Positions 1-10,724 of a DNA stretch of 64,000 nucleotides are shown in pieces. The DNA is from SXNM01 sp964586155. Its GTDB lineage: Bacteria; Myxococcota_A; UBA9042. The notes beneath the pieces were generated by a model. It was not told the origin of the DNA and did no database searches. It saw nothing but the letters and a program-made list of their open reading frames with translations. The stretch is from assembly GCA_964586155.1 (NCBI GenBank), contig CAZPHC010000025.1:30842-94841 (forward strand). The letters run 5' to 3'. The position numbers and the translations under genes were made by a program. The number at the start of each line of letters is the position of its first letter. Position 1 is the first letter of the stretch.

Positions 1-1
1 G

Positions 2-847
2 CGCGGGCTCGAGGGCATCGCGATGGAGCTGCATGACTGCGGCTTCCCGACGCTCGTCGACGTGACGTGCACCGGCTCGGCCGAGGTGGCCTTCGACGGC
101 GCGAGCTGGGCCGTGCTCGTCGGCGCCAAGCCGCGCGGCCCGGGCATGGAGCGCAACGACCTGATCCGCGAGAACGGCCCGATCTTCACCGGCCAGGGCA
201 ACGCGCTCGCCCGCGGCGCCAGCGACCTGCGCGTGCTCGTCGTCGGCAACCCGTGCAACACCAATGCGCTGATCGCTGCATCCAACTGCCACGGCGTTCC
301 CAACGAGCGCTTCACGGCCATGACCATGCTCGACCAGAACCGCGCCATCGCCCAGCTCGCCCAGAAGGCCGGCGTGACCAACGCCGACGTCAGCCACGTC
401 GCGATCTGGGGCAACCACAGCGCCACGCAGTTCCCGGACTTCGAGAACGCCCGGATCAAGGGCAAGCCGGCGACCCAGGTCATCACCGACCACGAGTGGC
501 TGCGCGGCCCGTTCATCAAGACGGTGCAGCAGCGTGGCGCCGCGATCATCGCCGCGCGCGGCAAGTCCTCGGCCGCCAGCGCTGCCAGCGCCGCGATCGA
601 CCACATCAAGGCGTTCGAGCAGAAGACGCCCGAGGGCCACTGGTTCTCGGCGGCTGTCGTCTCGGACGGCAGCTACGGCGTGCCGGAGGGCATCATCTCG
701 AGCTTCCCGGTGGCCAGCGACGGCAACGGCGGCTACTCCATCGTGCAGACGCTCGAGGTCTCCGACTTCGCGCGCACCAAGATCGACGCCACGGTGGCCG
801 AGCTGCTGCAAGAGAAGTCGGTGGTGCAGGATCTGCTCGGCGCCTGA
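2..847 (+). CDS. mdh: malate dehydrogenase, 5'-truncated by the window edge
   Basis: NAD(P)-dependent oxidation of malate to oxaloacetate in the cytosolic TCA cycle. The reading frame is open from base 2, so the N-terminal nucleotide-binding Rossmann segment lies outside the window; the visible part begins with RGLEGIAMELHDC. Family motifs seen are GAKPRGPGMER (substrate-binding Arg loop), GNPCNTNA, and IWGNHSATQFPD, which carries the catalytic His. The C-terminal half matches the MDH type related to the cytosolic and chloroplast enzymes rather than the LDH-like type. The ATG at 23 is internal to the conserved domain and is not the start. It lies 101 bp upstream of sdhC on the same strand, so the two TCA steps are neighbours and may be co-transcribed. 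Confidence 0.95.
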   Translation, partial: RGLEGIAMELHDCGFPTLVDVTCTGSAEVAFDGASWAVLVGAKPRGPGMERNDLIRENGPIFTGQGNALARGASDLRVLVVGNPCNTNALIAASNCHGVPNERFTAMTMLDQNRAIAQLAQKAGVTNADVSHVAIWGNHSATQFPDFENARIKGKPATQVITDHEWLRGPFIKTVQQRGAAIIAARGKSSAASAASAAIDHIKAFEQKTPEGHWFSAAVVSDGSYGVPEGIISSFPVASDGNGGYSIVQTLEVSDFARTKIDATVAELLQEKSVVQDLLGA

Positions 848-948
848 GCGGCGGTCGGGCCTGGTGCGAGATTGACGAGTGGAGCGGGGCGGCCAGCGAC
901 GGGCCGCCCCGCACACCCCCGAACCGGGGTGGCGACGGAGGCGAAGCG

Positions 949-1680
949 ATGTCCAGCGCGACAGCGAAGCAGAATGCCGGGGTGTTCGGCGCCTTGCTCG
1001 GGACGACCATCGGTCTCAAGGCGCTCATGGCCGTGACCGGCGTGGCCTGGGTCGGGTTCGTCCTGGGCCACATGGTCGGCAACCTGCAGATCTTCCTGCC
1101 GATGCCGGAGGACGGCGTCCACGCGATCAACAAGTACGCCGCGATGCTCAAGGGCCTCGGCGGCGCCCTGTGGGCCGCGCGCATCGGCCTGCTGGTCACG
1201 TTCGTGGCCCACGTCTGGGCTGCGGTCAAGCTGACGGGCATCAACCGCGCCGCGCGCCCCGTCGACTACCGCGACCGCCGGCCGCAGGTCTCGACGTTCT
1301 CGTCGACCTACATGCGCGTCTCGGGCTTCGCGATCCTGTTCTTCGTGCTCTATCACCTCGCGCACTTCACGCTCGGCGTGACCGATCCGGGCGCGTTCGG
1401 TCACCACCTGCCCAACGGGATGCACGACGTCTACACGATGTTCATCCTCGGCTTCCGCAACCCCATCGTGGTGGGTCTCTACGTCGTCGCCAACGTGCTG
1501 GTCGCGATGCATCTGCACCACGCGGTGTCGAGCATCTTCCAGACCCTGGGCCTGCGCTCGGCGCGCTACGCCGGGATCATCGACAAGATCGGCCCGACCA
1601 TCGGCGCCGTCGTCGCCGTTGGCAACCTCTCGATGCCCTTGGCCGTGATGCTCGGCCTGATCGGACAGAGCGTCCCCTGA
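949..1680 (+). CDS. sdhC: succinate dehydrogenase cytochrome b558 subunit
   Basis: Membrane anchor and heme-b subunit of succinate dehydrogenase/fumarate reductase, passing electrons between the iron-sulfur subunit and the quinone pool. The 243-residue product has about five hydrophobic segments and several His residues in or beside them (GHMVGN, AHVW, YHLAHF, HLHHAV) that can serve as heme ligands. A single large cytochrome subunit followed by sdhA and sdhB fits the b558 (type B) arrangement without SdhD. The ATG at 949 follows a GGAGG at about 936-940. The open frame runs further upstream but has no membrane-protein character there. Confidence 0.93.
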   Translation: MSSATAKQNAGVFGALLGTTIGLKALMAVTGVAWVGFVLGHMVGNLQIFLPMPEDGVHAINKYAAMLKGLGGALWAARIGLLVTFVAHVWAAVKLTGINRAARPVDYRDRRPQVSTFSSTYMRVSGFAILFFVLYHLAHFTLGVTDPGAFGHHLPNGMHDVYTMFILGFRNPIVVGLYVVANVLVAMHLHHAVSSIFQTLGLRSARYAGIIDKIGPTIGAVVAVGNLSMPLAVMLGLIGQSVP

Positions 1681-1737
1681 GCCGGTGGCGTCCGACCGCC
1701 ACGACCTCCGCGACCTTCGCCGCGACAGGAGCCCGCC

Positions 1738-3663
<1,926 letters not shown>

Positions 3664-3692
3664 GCCGGACCGACGGTTTCAAGGAGGCCACG

Positions 3693-4439
3693 ATGAACCT
3701 CACCCTGCATGTCTGGCGCCAGGCGTCCAAGGACGCCAACGGCGAGTTCCAAACCTTCCAGGCGACCGACGTCAGCCCGGACATGTCGTTCCTCGAGATG
3801 CTCGACGTCGTCAACGAAGGGCTCGAGAGCTCGGGGCAGGACCCGATCGCCTTCGACCACGATTGCCGCGAGGGCATCTGCGGCATGTGCTCGCTGCAGA
3901 TCAACGGCGTGCCGCACGGCCCCGACAAGGGCACGACGACCTGCCAGCTGCACATGCGCTCGTTCAAGGACGGCGACGTCGTCGTGATCGAGCCCTGGCG
4001 CGCCGGTCCGTTCCCGGTCCTGCGCGATCTCGTCGTCGACCGCTCGGCGCTCGATCGCATCATCGCCTCCGGCGGCTACGTCTCGATCCGCACCGGCCAG
4101 GCGCAGGACGCCAACGCCACGCCGATCAACAAGCACGACGCGGACGAGGCCTTCCAGTACGCCGCCTGCATCGGCTGCGGCGCCTGCGTCGCGGCGTGCA
4201 AGAACGCCAGCGCGAGCCTGTTCACCGCGGCCAAGGTCAGCCACCTCGCGCGCCTGCCGCAGGGCCAGGCCGAGCGCTACGAGCGCGTCGTCTCGATGGT
4301 CGCGCAGATGGACGCCGAGGGCTTCGGCTCGTGCACCAACCAGTTCGAGTGCGAGGCGGCGTGCCCCAAGGAGATCAGCGTCCGCGCCATCTCCGAGATG
4401 AACCGCGACTACCTCGTGGCCAGCCTCCGCGGCCGCTAG
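3693..4439 (+). CDS. sdhB: succinate dehydrogenase iron-sulfur subunit
   Basis: Electron-transfer subunit (248 aa) bridging the SdhA FAD and SdhC heme. The N-terminal ferredoxin-like domain holds the 2Fe-2S ligands in CREGICGMCSL plus a downstream TTCQLHM cysteine. The C-terminal helical domain has CIGCGACVAACKNA and CTNQFECEAACPKEI for the 4Fe-4S and 3Fe-4S clusters. The start ATG at 3693 follows AAGGAGG at about 3681-3687. It is the last gene of the sdhCAB unit; no sdhD or sdhE is visible. Confidence 0.97.
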   Translation: MNLTLHVWRQASKDANGEFQTFQATDVSPDMSFLEMLDVVNEGLESSGQDPIAFDHDCREGICGMCSLQINGVPHGPDKGTTTCQLHMRSFKDGDVVVIEPWRAGPFPVLRDLVVDRSALDRIIASGGYVSIRTGQAQDANATPINKHDADEAFQYAACIGCGACVAACKNASASLFTAAKVSHLARLPQGQAERYERVVSMVAQMDAEGFGSCTNQFECEAACPKEISVRAISEMNRDYLVASLRGR

Positions 4440-4473
4440 GCGCGACGCCCATCCACGCACCCCCGGGAGTCCC

Positions 4474-5034
4474 GTGCTCAGCCGCGCGTTTCGATGTCAG
4501 GTGCGGCTCCAGTTGGCCGACGTGGACCGTGGTGTCTACGTCAGCCGCCAGATCGCGCTCGCCCAGCAGCCCGACGAGCCCGACGAGCACGTGCTGCTGC
4601 GCTTCCTGTGCTTCGTCTTCTTCTACGACGAGGGCATCGCCGACGGCGACGGCTGGAGCCTGCTCGCCGAGCCCGACATCCTGATCCGCGACCTCACGGG
4701 CGAGCTCACGACCTGGATCGAGGTCGGCGCTCCGTCGCAGATCAAGCGCCTAGTCCGCGCCCTCGGTCGCAACAAGAGTGGCCGGACCATCGCGATCTTC
4801 GGCGATCGCGACGAAGCGCTGGCGCTGCGCAAGGAGCTGCGCAGCCATCGGGCGCGCAACATCGAGCAGCTCGAGCTGATCCTCGTCAGCCCGGAGCTGC
4901 TGCAAGGCCTCGAGCGCGTCGGGTCGCGCTCGATGGCGTGGTCGGCGACCATCAGCGACGGGGCGCTCTTCCTCGACTGTGACGGCGAGATCCTCGAAGG
5001 CGGCATCGAACGGATCGCCATGGAGGACGCATGA
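4474..5034 (+). CDS. YaeQ family protein
   Basis: The 186-residue protein matches the YaeQ family along its whole length: an N-terminal ADVDRGVYVSRQIALAQQP segment, a central LLAEPDILIRDLTGELTTWIEVG block and a C-terminal MAWSATISDGALFL strand. YaeQ proteins have a PD-(D/E)XK nuclease-like fold of unknown cellular role; here an Asp-rich strand followed by WIEVG could supply the acidic residues. The start is GTG at 4474, preceded by GGGAG. The stop overlaps the start of the next gene (ATGA), so the two are probably translationally coupled. No biochemical function is assigned. Confidence 0.85.
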   Translation: MLSRAFRCQVRLQLADVDRGVYVSRQIALAQQPDEPDEHVLLRFLCFVFFYDEGIADGDGWSLLAEPDILIRDLTGELTTWIEVGAPSQIKRLVRALGRNKSGRTIAIFGDRDEALALRKELRSHRARNIEQLELILVSPELLQGLERVGSRSMAWSATISDGALFLDCDGEILEGGIERIAMEDA

Positions 5035-6239
5035 GCGCCGCAGCCGGCAACCCCCCGATCGACGACGCCAAAGAAGACGCCATCGTCGCCTGGCTCGACG
5101 GTCGCCTGGGCACGATGGTCGAGGAGCTGCGAGCGCTCGTGGCGATCTCCACAGGCCCCAGCGAGGTCGCCGGCCGCCGCGAGGCGATCGCCTTGCTGGC
5201 CCATCGCTGGCGCCGCATGGGCCTCTCGGCCGAGATCATCGAGGCGGCGGGCGGTCTCTGCCACCTGCTGGTCCACCGCAAGGCCGACGTCGCCGACGCG
5301 CCGCGGGTCCTGCTGCTCGGCCACGTCGACACGGTCTTCGACGAGGCGTCCGGATTCGTCGGCCTGTCGCGCGCTGGCGACCTGATCGGCGGCCCCGGCG
5401 TCGCCGACATGAAGGGCGGCCTCGTCGTCGCCGCTGCCGCCGTCGAGGCCCTCGGCCGGGCCGGCAAGCTCGGCGCCTTCGACTGGCAGGTCCTGATCAC
5501 CACTGACGAGGAGATCGGCTCGCCGACCTCACGCGCGATCGTCGAGCGCCTGGCCCACGGCCGCGACATCGTGCTCTGTTTTGAGCCGGGGCGGGGCGAC
5601 TTCGCGGTCGTGACCTCGCGCGCCGGCGTCGGCGCCTTCAGCTTCGTCGTCCACGGCCAGGCGTCCCACGCCGGCGCCCAGCCTGACGCAGGCCGCAACG
5701 CCATCCACGCCGCCGCCGACCTGATCCGGCGCCTGCAGGGGCTCGCCGACGCCAGCCGGGGCACCACGGTCAGCGTCGGCACCATCAGCGGCGGCAGCGC
5801 GCGCAACGTCGTCGCCGAGACCTGCCGGCTCGAGGTCGACGCCCGGGCTTGGGAGCCGCAGGAGGCCGAGCGCGTCAGCCGCGGCATCGCCGAGGCCGTC
5901 GCGGAGGTCCAGGCCGAGGCGGGCGTGCGCGTCGAGCAGCGCGGCCGCTTCCACCGGCCGCCGTGGCCGCGCAACGCCGCCTGCGACGGCCTGCACGAGC
6001 ACTTCGCCCGCGTGGCCAAGGACCTCGGCCTGGCGTTGCCCGCCGTGTCGTCTGCGGGCGGCAGCGACGCCAGCCTGACCGCCGCCGTCGGCGTCGCGAC
6101 CCTCGACGGCCTGGGCCCGGTCGGCAGCGGCTTCCACTCGACCCGCGAGCAGATCGAGCACCACACGCTGGCCGAGCGCGCCAAGCTCGTCGCCCTGGCG
6201 CTGCTGCGCTATCGCGCGTCGTCGGTCGTCACGGCCTAG
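5031..6239 (+). CDS. M20 family metallopeptidase (carboxypeptidase G2-like)
   Basis: Predicted zinc-dependent amidohydrolase or exopeptidase (402 aa) of the M20/glutamate carboxypeptidase group. The metal ligands can be read in order: GHVDTVFD (His/Asp), GPGVADMKGG (bridging Asp), TTDEEIGSP (catalytic Glu plus Glu ligand), CFEPGRGD (Glu) and FHSTREQIE (C-terminal His). The central dimerisation insert GQASHAGAQPDAGRNAI is typical. No signal peptide is evident, so it is probably cytoplasmic. Start ATG 5031 overlaps the yaeQ stop by 4 bp. Substrate unknown; folyl- or acyl-amino-acid hydrolysis are family possibilities only. Confidence 0.92.
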   Translation: MSAAAGNPPIDDAKEDAIVAWLDGRLGTMVEELRALVAISTGPSEVAGRREAIALLAHRWRRMGLSAEIIEAAGGLCHLLVHRKADVADAPRVLLLGHVDTVFDEASGFVGLSRAGDLIGGPGVADMKGGLVVAAAAVEALGRAGKLGAFDWQVLITTDEEIGSPTSRAIVERLAHGRDIVLCFEPGRGDFAVVTSRAGVGAFSFVVHGQASHAGAQPDAGRNAIHAAADLIRRLQGLADASRGTTVSVGTISGGSARNVVAETCRLEVDARAWEPQEAERVSRGIAEAVAEVQAEAGVRVEQRGRFHRPPWPRNAACDGLHEHFARVAKDLGLALPAVSSAGGSDASLTAAVGVATLDGLGPVGSGFHSTREQIEHHTLAERAKLVALALLRYRASSVVTA

Positions 6240-6262
6240 AGACGCGGCCCGGTCTGCAAGGT

Positions 6263-7879
6263 TCAGAACTGGACGGTCGGCGCGCTGGCGAAGAGCAGCA
6301 GCAGGTCGTCGTCGCGGAAGAACAGGCCGGCGCCGATGAAGAAGTCGCGCTCGGACGTCATCAGGCTGTCGCCGCCGGCCTGGATGTAGGCCCAGGGCAG
6401 CAGGCGCACCAGGAGGCCCGCGCGCAGGCGTGGTCGCGGATCGGTGAGCTGGAAGATCTCGGCGAAGGCTTGCAGCCGATCCTGCCAGGCGAAGGCGTCC
6501 ATGCCGAAGCCGGCGCGCGACTCGATCAGGCCGCCGCGCAGCGTGATCGGGCCGAAACGACGGACATATTGCAGGCCGAGCTTGACCGTGTCGCCGACCT
6601 CGCGGATCGAGTCGGTCTTGAGCTCCTGGCCACCCGTGCCCGTCGTGCCGGTGCTGCGCACCAGGGTCCGCGTCACCGGGTAGATATCGCTGGAGATGGT
6701 GGCGAGGTAGTACTTCTCCTGCGAGGGCTGGAAGCGCAGCGTCACCTGCGAGCGCCAGCGCTCGGCGTCCGAGGCCGGGGCGCCGGCGTAGTAGTTGGTC
6801 TGGTAGTCGATGCCGGTCTGCAGGTTGGTGAAGCGGCTGACCAGCGAGCGCGTGTCCCTGACCATTCCCTCGGCCTCGCGTACCAGCGTGTCGTTGGTCA
6901 GCAGCCGGCCGATGGCGCCTTCGCCGTTGCGCGCCTTGGCCGTGACGGCCTCGAGGTTGGCGACCACGGCGTCGAGGCGCGTCAGGGTGTCCTCCACCTT
7001 CTTCAGCGCCGACGTCAGCGTGCCCATCGCGTTCTCGACGCCCTGTTCGTTGCGGCCGAGCAGGGTGCGCACATTGCGGGTCACGTCCTCGACGTTGGCC
7101 AGGCTGCGCAGCGCCGAGGGCGCGCCCTTGTCGACCGTCCCCTGCAGCGACGTCGCGATGTGGCTCGCCTGCCGCACCAGGGCGCTGAGCGAGGCGACCG
7201 ACTTGTCGAGCTCGCCGCCGCTGGCGAAGGTGCCGACCTCGAAACGCTTGCGCACGAGATCCGTCGTCTCGACCAGGTTCCGGCTGCTGACGACCATGTT
7301 CTCGGCGATCTCGTCGAAGCGCGCGGCGCCATCCTCCGAGCCGAAGACCTTGCGCGCGTTGCCGGTGATGGCGGCGACGTCCGCGGCGATGCGGTTGACG
7401 TTGGGGATGACCTCGGCCGCCGTCTCGAGCCGCGCCATCGTCGCTTCGATCGCCGTCGCCGTGATGACGATGGGGATGCGATCGCCCTCGACCAGCCGCT
7501 TGCCCGCCGCACCCGGCTTGAGCTCGAGGTAGTAGTCGCCGAGCAGGCTTGCCTGGACGCGCGTCAACATCGCCGCGTTGACAAGCTTGCCCTCGCGTTC
7601 GACGCCGCCGTAGAGCACGACGTCGTTGCGCAATCGCACCATCACCTGCACTTCGGTGCCGACCAGGGTGACGCGCTTGACCTCGCCGACCGGGTAGCCT
7701 GCGATGGTGACCTTGGTGCCGGCGGCGATGCCGGTCACGTCGTCGAAGATCGACTCGACCATCCAGGTCTCTTCGTCGTCGCCGATGCCGCGCTTGGTGT
7801 TGAGCACACCAAAAATGACCAGCGCGACGCTGACCATCGCCAGCAGCCCGACCAGGACGGTCGCTCGGAGCTCCTTCAA
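6263..7879 (-). CDS. MlaD/MCE domain lipid-transport substrate-binding protein
   Basis: Membrane-anchored MCE protein (538 aa), the periplasmic lipid-binding part of an Mla-type ABC importer. An N-terminal transmembrane helix (residues about 7-26) is followed by the MCE domain: GIAAGTKVTIAGYPVGEVKRV near residue 55 and ASLLGDYYLELKPG near residue 112. A long alpha-helical region (about 150-330) is likely the tubular segment seen in this family, and the C-terminal part has beta-rich, possibly outer-membrane-associated character. The start is a TTG at 7879, chosen because AGGAGG lies 5 nt upstream; no ATG fits better. It sits 10 bp downstream of its ATPase gene. No MlaE permease is adjacent. 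Confidence 0.88.
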   Translation of the reverse strand: MKELRATVLVGLLAMVSVALVIFGVLNTKRGIGDDEETWMVESIFDDVTGIAAGTKVTIAGYPVGEVKRVTLVGTEVQVMVRLRNDVVLYGGVEREGKLVNAAMLTRVQASLLGDYYLELKPGAAGKRLVEGDRIPIVITATAIEATMARLETAAEVIPNVNRIAADVAAITGNARKVFGSEDGAARFDEIAENMVVSSRNLVETTDLVRKRFEVGTFASGGELDKSVASLSALVRQASHIATSLQGTVDKGAPSALRSLANVEDVTRNVRTLLGRNEQGVENAMGTLTSALKKVEDTLTRLDAVVANLEAVTAKARNGEGAIGRLLTNDTLVREAEGMVRDTRSLVSRFTNLQTGIDYQTNYYAGAPASDAERWRSQVTLRFQPSQEKYYLATISSDIYPVTRTLVRSTGTTGTGGQELKTDSIREVGDTVKLGLQYVRRFGPITLRGGLIESRAGFGMDAFAWQDRLQAFAEIFQLTDPRPRLRAGLLVRLLPWAYIQAGGDSLMTSERDFFIGAGLFFRDDDLLLLFASAPTVQF

Positions 7880-7889
7880 ACGGACCTCC

Positions 7890-8723
7890 TCATGGGGCCA
7901 CCGCCGCGCTCGCCGGGAGCGCCGTCTGCAGCGGCCCCGTCCCGCTGACGTTGATGAAGCGCTGCACCCGCGGATCGTCGACCTCGCGGAAGCGTTGCGG
8001 CGTGTCGTAGGCGATGATCTGGCCCTCGTAGAGCATGGCGATGCGGTGGCCGATGCGGAAGGTCGACGCCATGTCGTGCGAGATCACGATGGACGTGACC
8101 TTGAGCCGCTCTTGCGTCTCGGCGATCATGTCGTCCACCTGGTGGATCATGATCGGGTCGAGGCCCGTCGTCGGCTCGTCATAGAAGATGATCTCGGGGC
8201 CAAGGATGGTCGCCCGCGCCAGGCCGACGCGCTTGCGCATGCCGCCCGAGAGCTCGGATGGGAACTTGTGGTCGATGTTGCGCAGGCCGAGCTGCTGCAG
8301 CGCGTCGATGACGAGCTCGCGCTCGTCGGCGCGGCTCAGGCCCCGGCGGTGCTCACGCAGCGGAAACGCGACGTTTTCGTACACGCTCATCGAGTCGAAC
8401 AGGGCGCCGCTCTGGAACAGCATCCCCATCCGCGCGCGGAACCGCAGCAAGTCGCGGCCGTTCATGTCGGCGAGCGCCGTGCCGTGGAAGCGGACCTCGC
8501 CGGCGTCCGGCCGCAACAGGCCGATCAGGTGCTTGATCAGCACGCTCTTGCCCGAGCCGGAGCCGCCGATGATGACCGTCACCAGGCCGGTCTCGATGCG
8601 CAGGTCCACGCCGCGCAGCACCTTCTGCGGGCCGAAGGCCTTCTCCAGGCCGACGGCTTCGAGCACGGGTGCCTCGTCGCTTCGTGGGGCCTCGTCGTCA
8701 CGGGTGGCCTGGGCCCCTACCAT
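7890..8723 (-). CDS. ABC transporter ATP-binding protein, MlaF-like
   Basis: Cytoplasmic ATPase (277 aa) predicted to energise the MCE lipid transporter encoded just downstream. Walker A is GGSGSGKS, the Q-loop region MGMLFQSGALFDSMSVYENV, the signature LSGGMRKRVGLARA, Walker B EIIFYDEPTTGLDP and the H-loop VISHDM. The GMRKR form of the signature and the FQSGALFDS segment are characteristic of MlaF-type ATPases. ATG 8723 is preferred over the upstream in-frame start because the added residues are Arg-rich and non-conserved. It is divergent from the FHA histidine kinase gene. It presumably works with an MlaE encoded elsewhere. Confidence 0.9.
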   Translation of the reverse strand: MVGAQATRDDEAPRSDEAPVLEAVGLEKAFGPQKVLRGVDLRIETGLVTVIIGGSGSGKSVLIKHLIGLLRPDAGEVRFHGTALADMNGRDLLRFRARMGMLFQSGALFDSMSVYENVAFPLREHRRGLSRADERELVIDALQQLGLRNIDHKFPSELSGGMRKRVGLARATILGPEIIFYDEPTTGLDPIMIHQVDDMIAETQERLKVTSIVISHDMASTFRIGHRIAMLYEGQIIAYDTPQRFREVDDPRVQRFINVSGTGPLQTALPASAAVAP

Positions 8724-8903
8724 GGCTGCACCCGCGCGCGCGCGCGGCGCCCATGGCAATCGACGGTGGCGACGAGACGATGCGACACGAAGCAATCCCT
8801 GGGGCCCGTGCGAAGGGTCGGACCGCCTCCGCTAGGATGGGCGGTGCAGGCGCTGCGGCAAGAAATTCGCCGGCCACGATCCACGAACCCTGCACTGCAG
8901 CAC

Positions 8904-10712
8904 TTGTGCCCTGGACCCTTCCACCAGTATCTTGCGACGGACTGTGACCATGGCACCCCATGGTCTGGTGCCAGCAAGGAGCCCGCGACGAGCGACTACA
9001 CGCTGCATGTGTTGAGCGGTGATCTGCAAGGCCAGGAGTTCCAGGTCTTGGGGGACCTCTATGTTGGTCGCTCGACCAGCTGCGACGTCTTCGTGCCCGA
9101 CCGCCGGATGAGCCGCCGTCACGCGCGCTTCTTCGTCGAGGCCAAATCGCTCTACGTCGAGGACCTCGAGAGCCACAACGGCACCTTCGTCAACGGCAAG
9201 CGCATCGCCCGCGAACGCCTGTTCCGCTCGGACGTCGTCCGCATCGGCACTTCGCAGTTCGAGGTCGCGGAGGCCAGCGGCGCATCGCTCGGCGACAGCT
9301 CCGCCGACCTGCCGACCGCCCACCTCGTCAAGCCGATGCCCCAGGGCACCATGCCCGACATGGCGACGATGGGGCCGGACGACTTCTTCCACGCCATCGG
9401 CGTCGGCGAGCCCAGCAGCGGCCAGGCGCGCACGCCCGAGGAGATCGCGTTCCTCGTCAAGCAGACGCGCAACTTCGCCGTGCTGCACGAGGTGGCCAAG
9501 ATCCTGCAGGGAGGCCACGATCGCGCCACCGCGCTCGATCGGGTGCTGGCGCTGATGTGCCAGGTGCTCAAGGCCGATCGCGCCTACGTCGTGGTCCAGC
9601 AGGATGGCGGCAAGCTCGTCTCGCTGGCGTCGCATGTGCGGGGCGCGCAGAAGGGCGGCACCCAACGTGTACGCATGAGCGAGACCGTGGCCGAGGTCGT
9701 GATCCGCGACCGGTGCGGCGTCATCACCAGCGACGCCGTCGCCGACGAGCGATTCTCGGCGGCCGAGTCGGTCGTGCTCAACGACATCCGCTCGGTGCTC
9801 GCCGTGCCCATGATCGTCGGCGATCGCGTCACCGGCCTGATCGAGCTCGAGACGACGCTGACCATCAACGGCTTCTCCGAGGATGACCTCGACCTGCTCG
9901 CCGTCGTCGCGTCGATGCTCGGCACCGCGATCGAGAACCTGGATCTCGCCCAGGCGCGCGAAGAGACCATCGCCGCGCTCGAGGCCGCACAGAGCCAGCT
10001 GATCATGGCCCAGGATCGTCTCGTCCGCGCCGAGCAGATGGCCGCGGTGGGCCGCATCGCCAGCGGCATCGCCCACGAGGTCAAGAACCACCTCAGCCCC
10101 TTCATGCTCGCGGACATGCTGCGGCGGCAGTATCCGGGCGACGAGGACATCCAAGACGCGGCCGAGTTGATGCTCGAAGCCCAGAAGCGCATCCTCGGCC
10201 TCGTCGACGAGATCCGGCGCTTCGCCAACGGCGGCAGCACCGACATCTCGATGAGCCTCAACGATCTCTCTGCGATCGCGGGCAACATCATCCGCTTCGT
10301 TCGCTGCGACGCCCGCATTCGCGCCGTCGATGTCGAGCTGCAGGCGCCCGAGCCGGTGTTCGCCGAGTTCGACGCCGATCGCCTGCGCCAGGTCCTGATC
10401 AACCTCGTGCGCAACGCCGCCGACGCTGTCGATCCGCGCCACGGTCAGGTCGTCGTCCGGGTCGGCGGTGACGATCAATCGGTCTGGGTCGATGTCGAGG
10501 ACAACGGCGTCGGCATCAACGAGGACGTCGCGGCCCGCATCTTCGAGCCCTTCTTCACGACCAAGGGCGAACACGGCCTCGGCCTCGGCCTCGACATCTC
10601 GCGCAACATCATCACCGCCCACGGTGGCGAGCTCACGTTCCGGCCGAGACCCGGCGGTGGCACGATCTTCCGGATCGGCCTGCCGCGCCTGCAGCCAGGC
10701 GCGGACGAGTAG
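8904..10712 (+). CDS. FHA-GAF-histidine kinase hybrid sensor
   Basis: Soluble sensor histidine kinase (about 602 aa from the chosen start). The FHA phosphothreonine-binding domain (about 32-125) shows GRSTSCDVFV, RRMSRRHARF and SHNGTFVNGK. The GAF domain (about 190-355) follows a short linker. A coiled segment leads to the HisKA H-box ASGIAHEVKNHLSP with the phospho-acceptor His near residue 390. The HATPase_c domain has NLVRNAADAV (N box), VEDNGVGI (G1), FEPFFTTKGEHGLGLGL (F/G2) and a final GGGTIFRIGLP. No membrane span or receiver domain is present, so a separate regulator is expected. The start is uncertain: only TTG 8904 or GTG 8844 lie in frame before the FHA domain. nadK begins 12 bp downstream. 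Confidence 0.88.
   Translation: MCPGPFHQYLATDCDHGTPWSGASKEPATSDYTLHVLSGDLQGQEFQVLGDLYVGRSTSCDVFVPDRRMSRRHARFFVEAKSLYVEDLESHNGTFVNGKRIARERLFRSDVVRIGTSQFEVAEASGASLGDSSADLPTAHLVKPMPQGTMPDMATMGPDDFFHAIGVGEPSSGQARTPEEIAFLVKQTRNFAVLHEVAKILQGGHDRATALDRVLALMCQVLKADRAYVVVQQDGGKLVSLASHVRGAQKGGTQRVRMSETVAEVVIRDRCGVITSDAVADERFSAAESVVLNDIRSVLAVPMIVGDRVTGLIELETTLTINGFSEDDLDLLAVVASMLGTAIENLDLAQAREETIAALEAAQSQLIMAQDRLVRAEQMAAVGRIASGIAHEVKNHLSPFMLADMLRRQYPGDEDIQDAAELMLEAQKRILGLVDEIRRFANGGSTDISMSLNDLSAIAGNIIRFVRCDARIRAVDVELQAPEPVFAEFDADRLRQVLINLVRNAADAVDPRHGQVVVRVGGDDQSVWVDVEDNGVGINEDVAARIFEPFFTTKGEHGLGLGLDISRNIITAHGGELTFRPRPGGGTIFRIGLPRLQPGADE
8946..8973. repeat. overlapping inverted repeats upstream of the FHA kinase domain
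   Basis: Two competing perfect hairpins can be read. GACCATGG/CCATGGTC (8946-8953 and 8958-8965) has a 4-nt loop. TGGCACC/GGTGCCA (8951-8957 and 8967-8973) shares bases with it. An AAGGAG follows at 8976-8981, but no in-frame ATG lies at the expected distance. They may be an operator or a leader structure of the divergent mlaF/kinase region; function is inferred only from position and symmetry. Confidence 0.35.
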
Positions 10713-10724
10713 GCGGCCCTGCTG

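Noticed and set aside
8950..9015. Short upstream ORF (21 codons) ending over the FHA-domain start, as a leader peptide
   Set aside because: No ribosome site precedes its ATG, and the coupling would need a rare TTG start inside the first FHA strand; too speculative to annotate.
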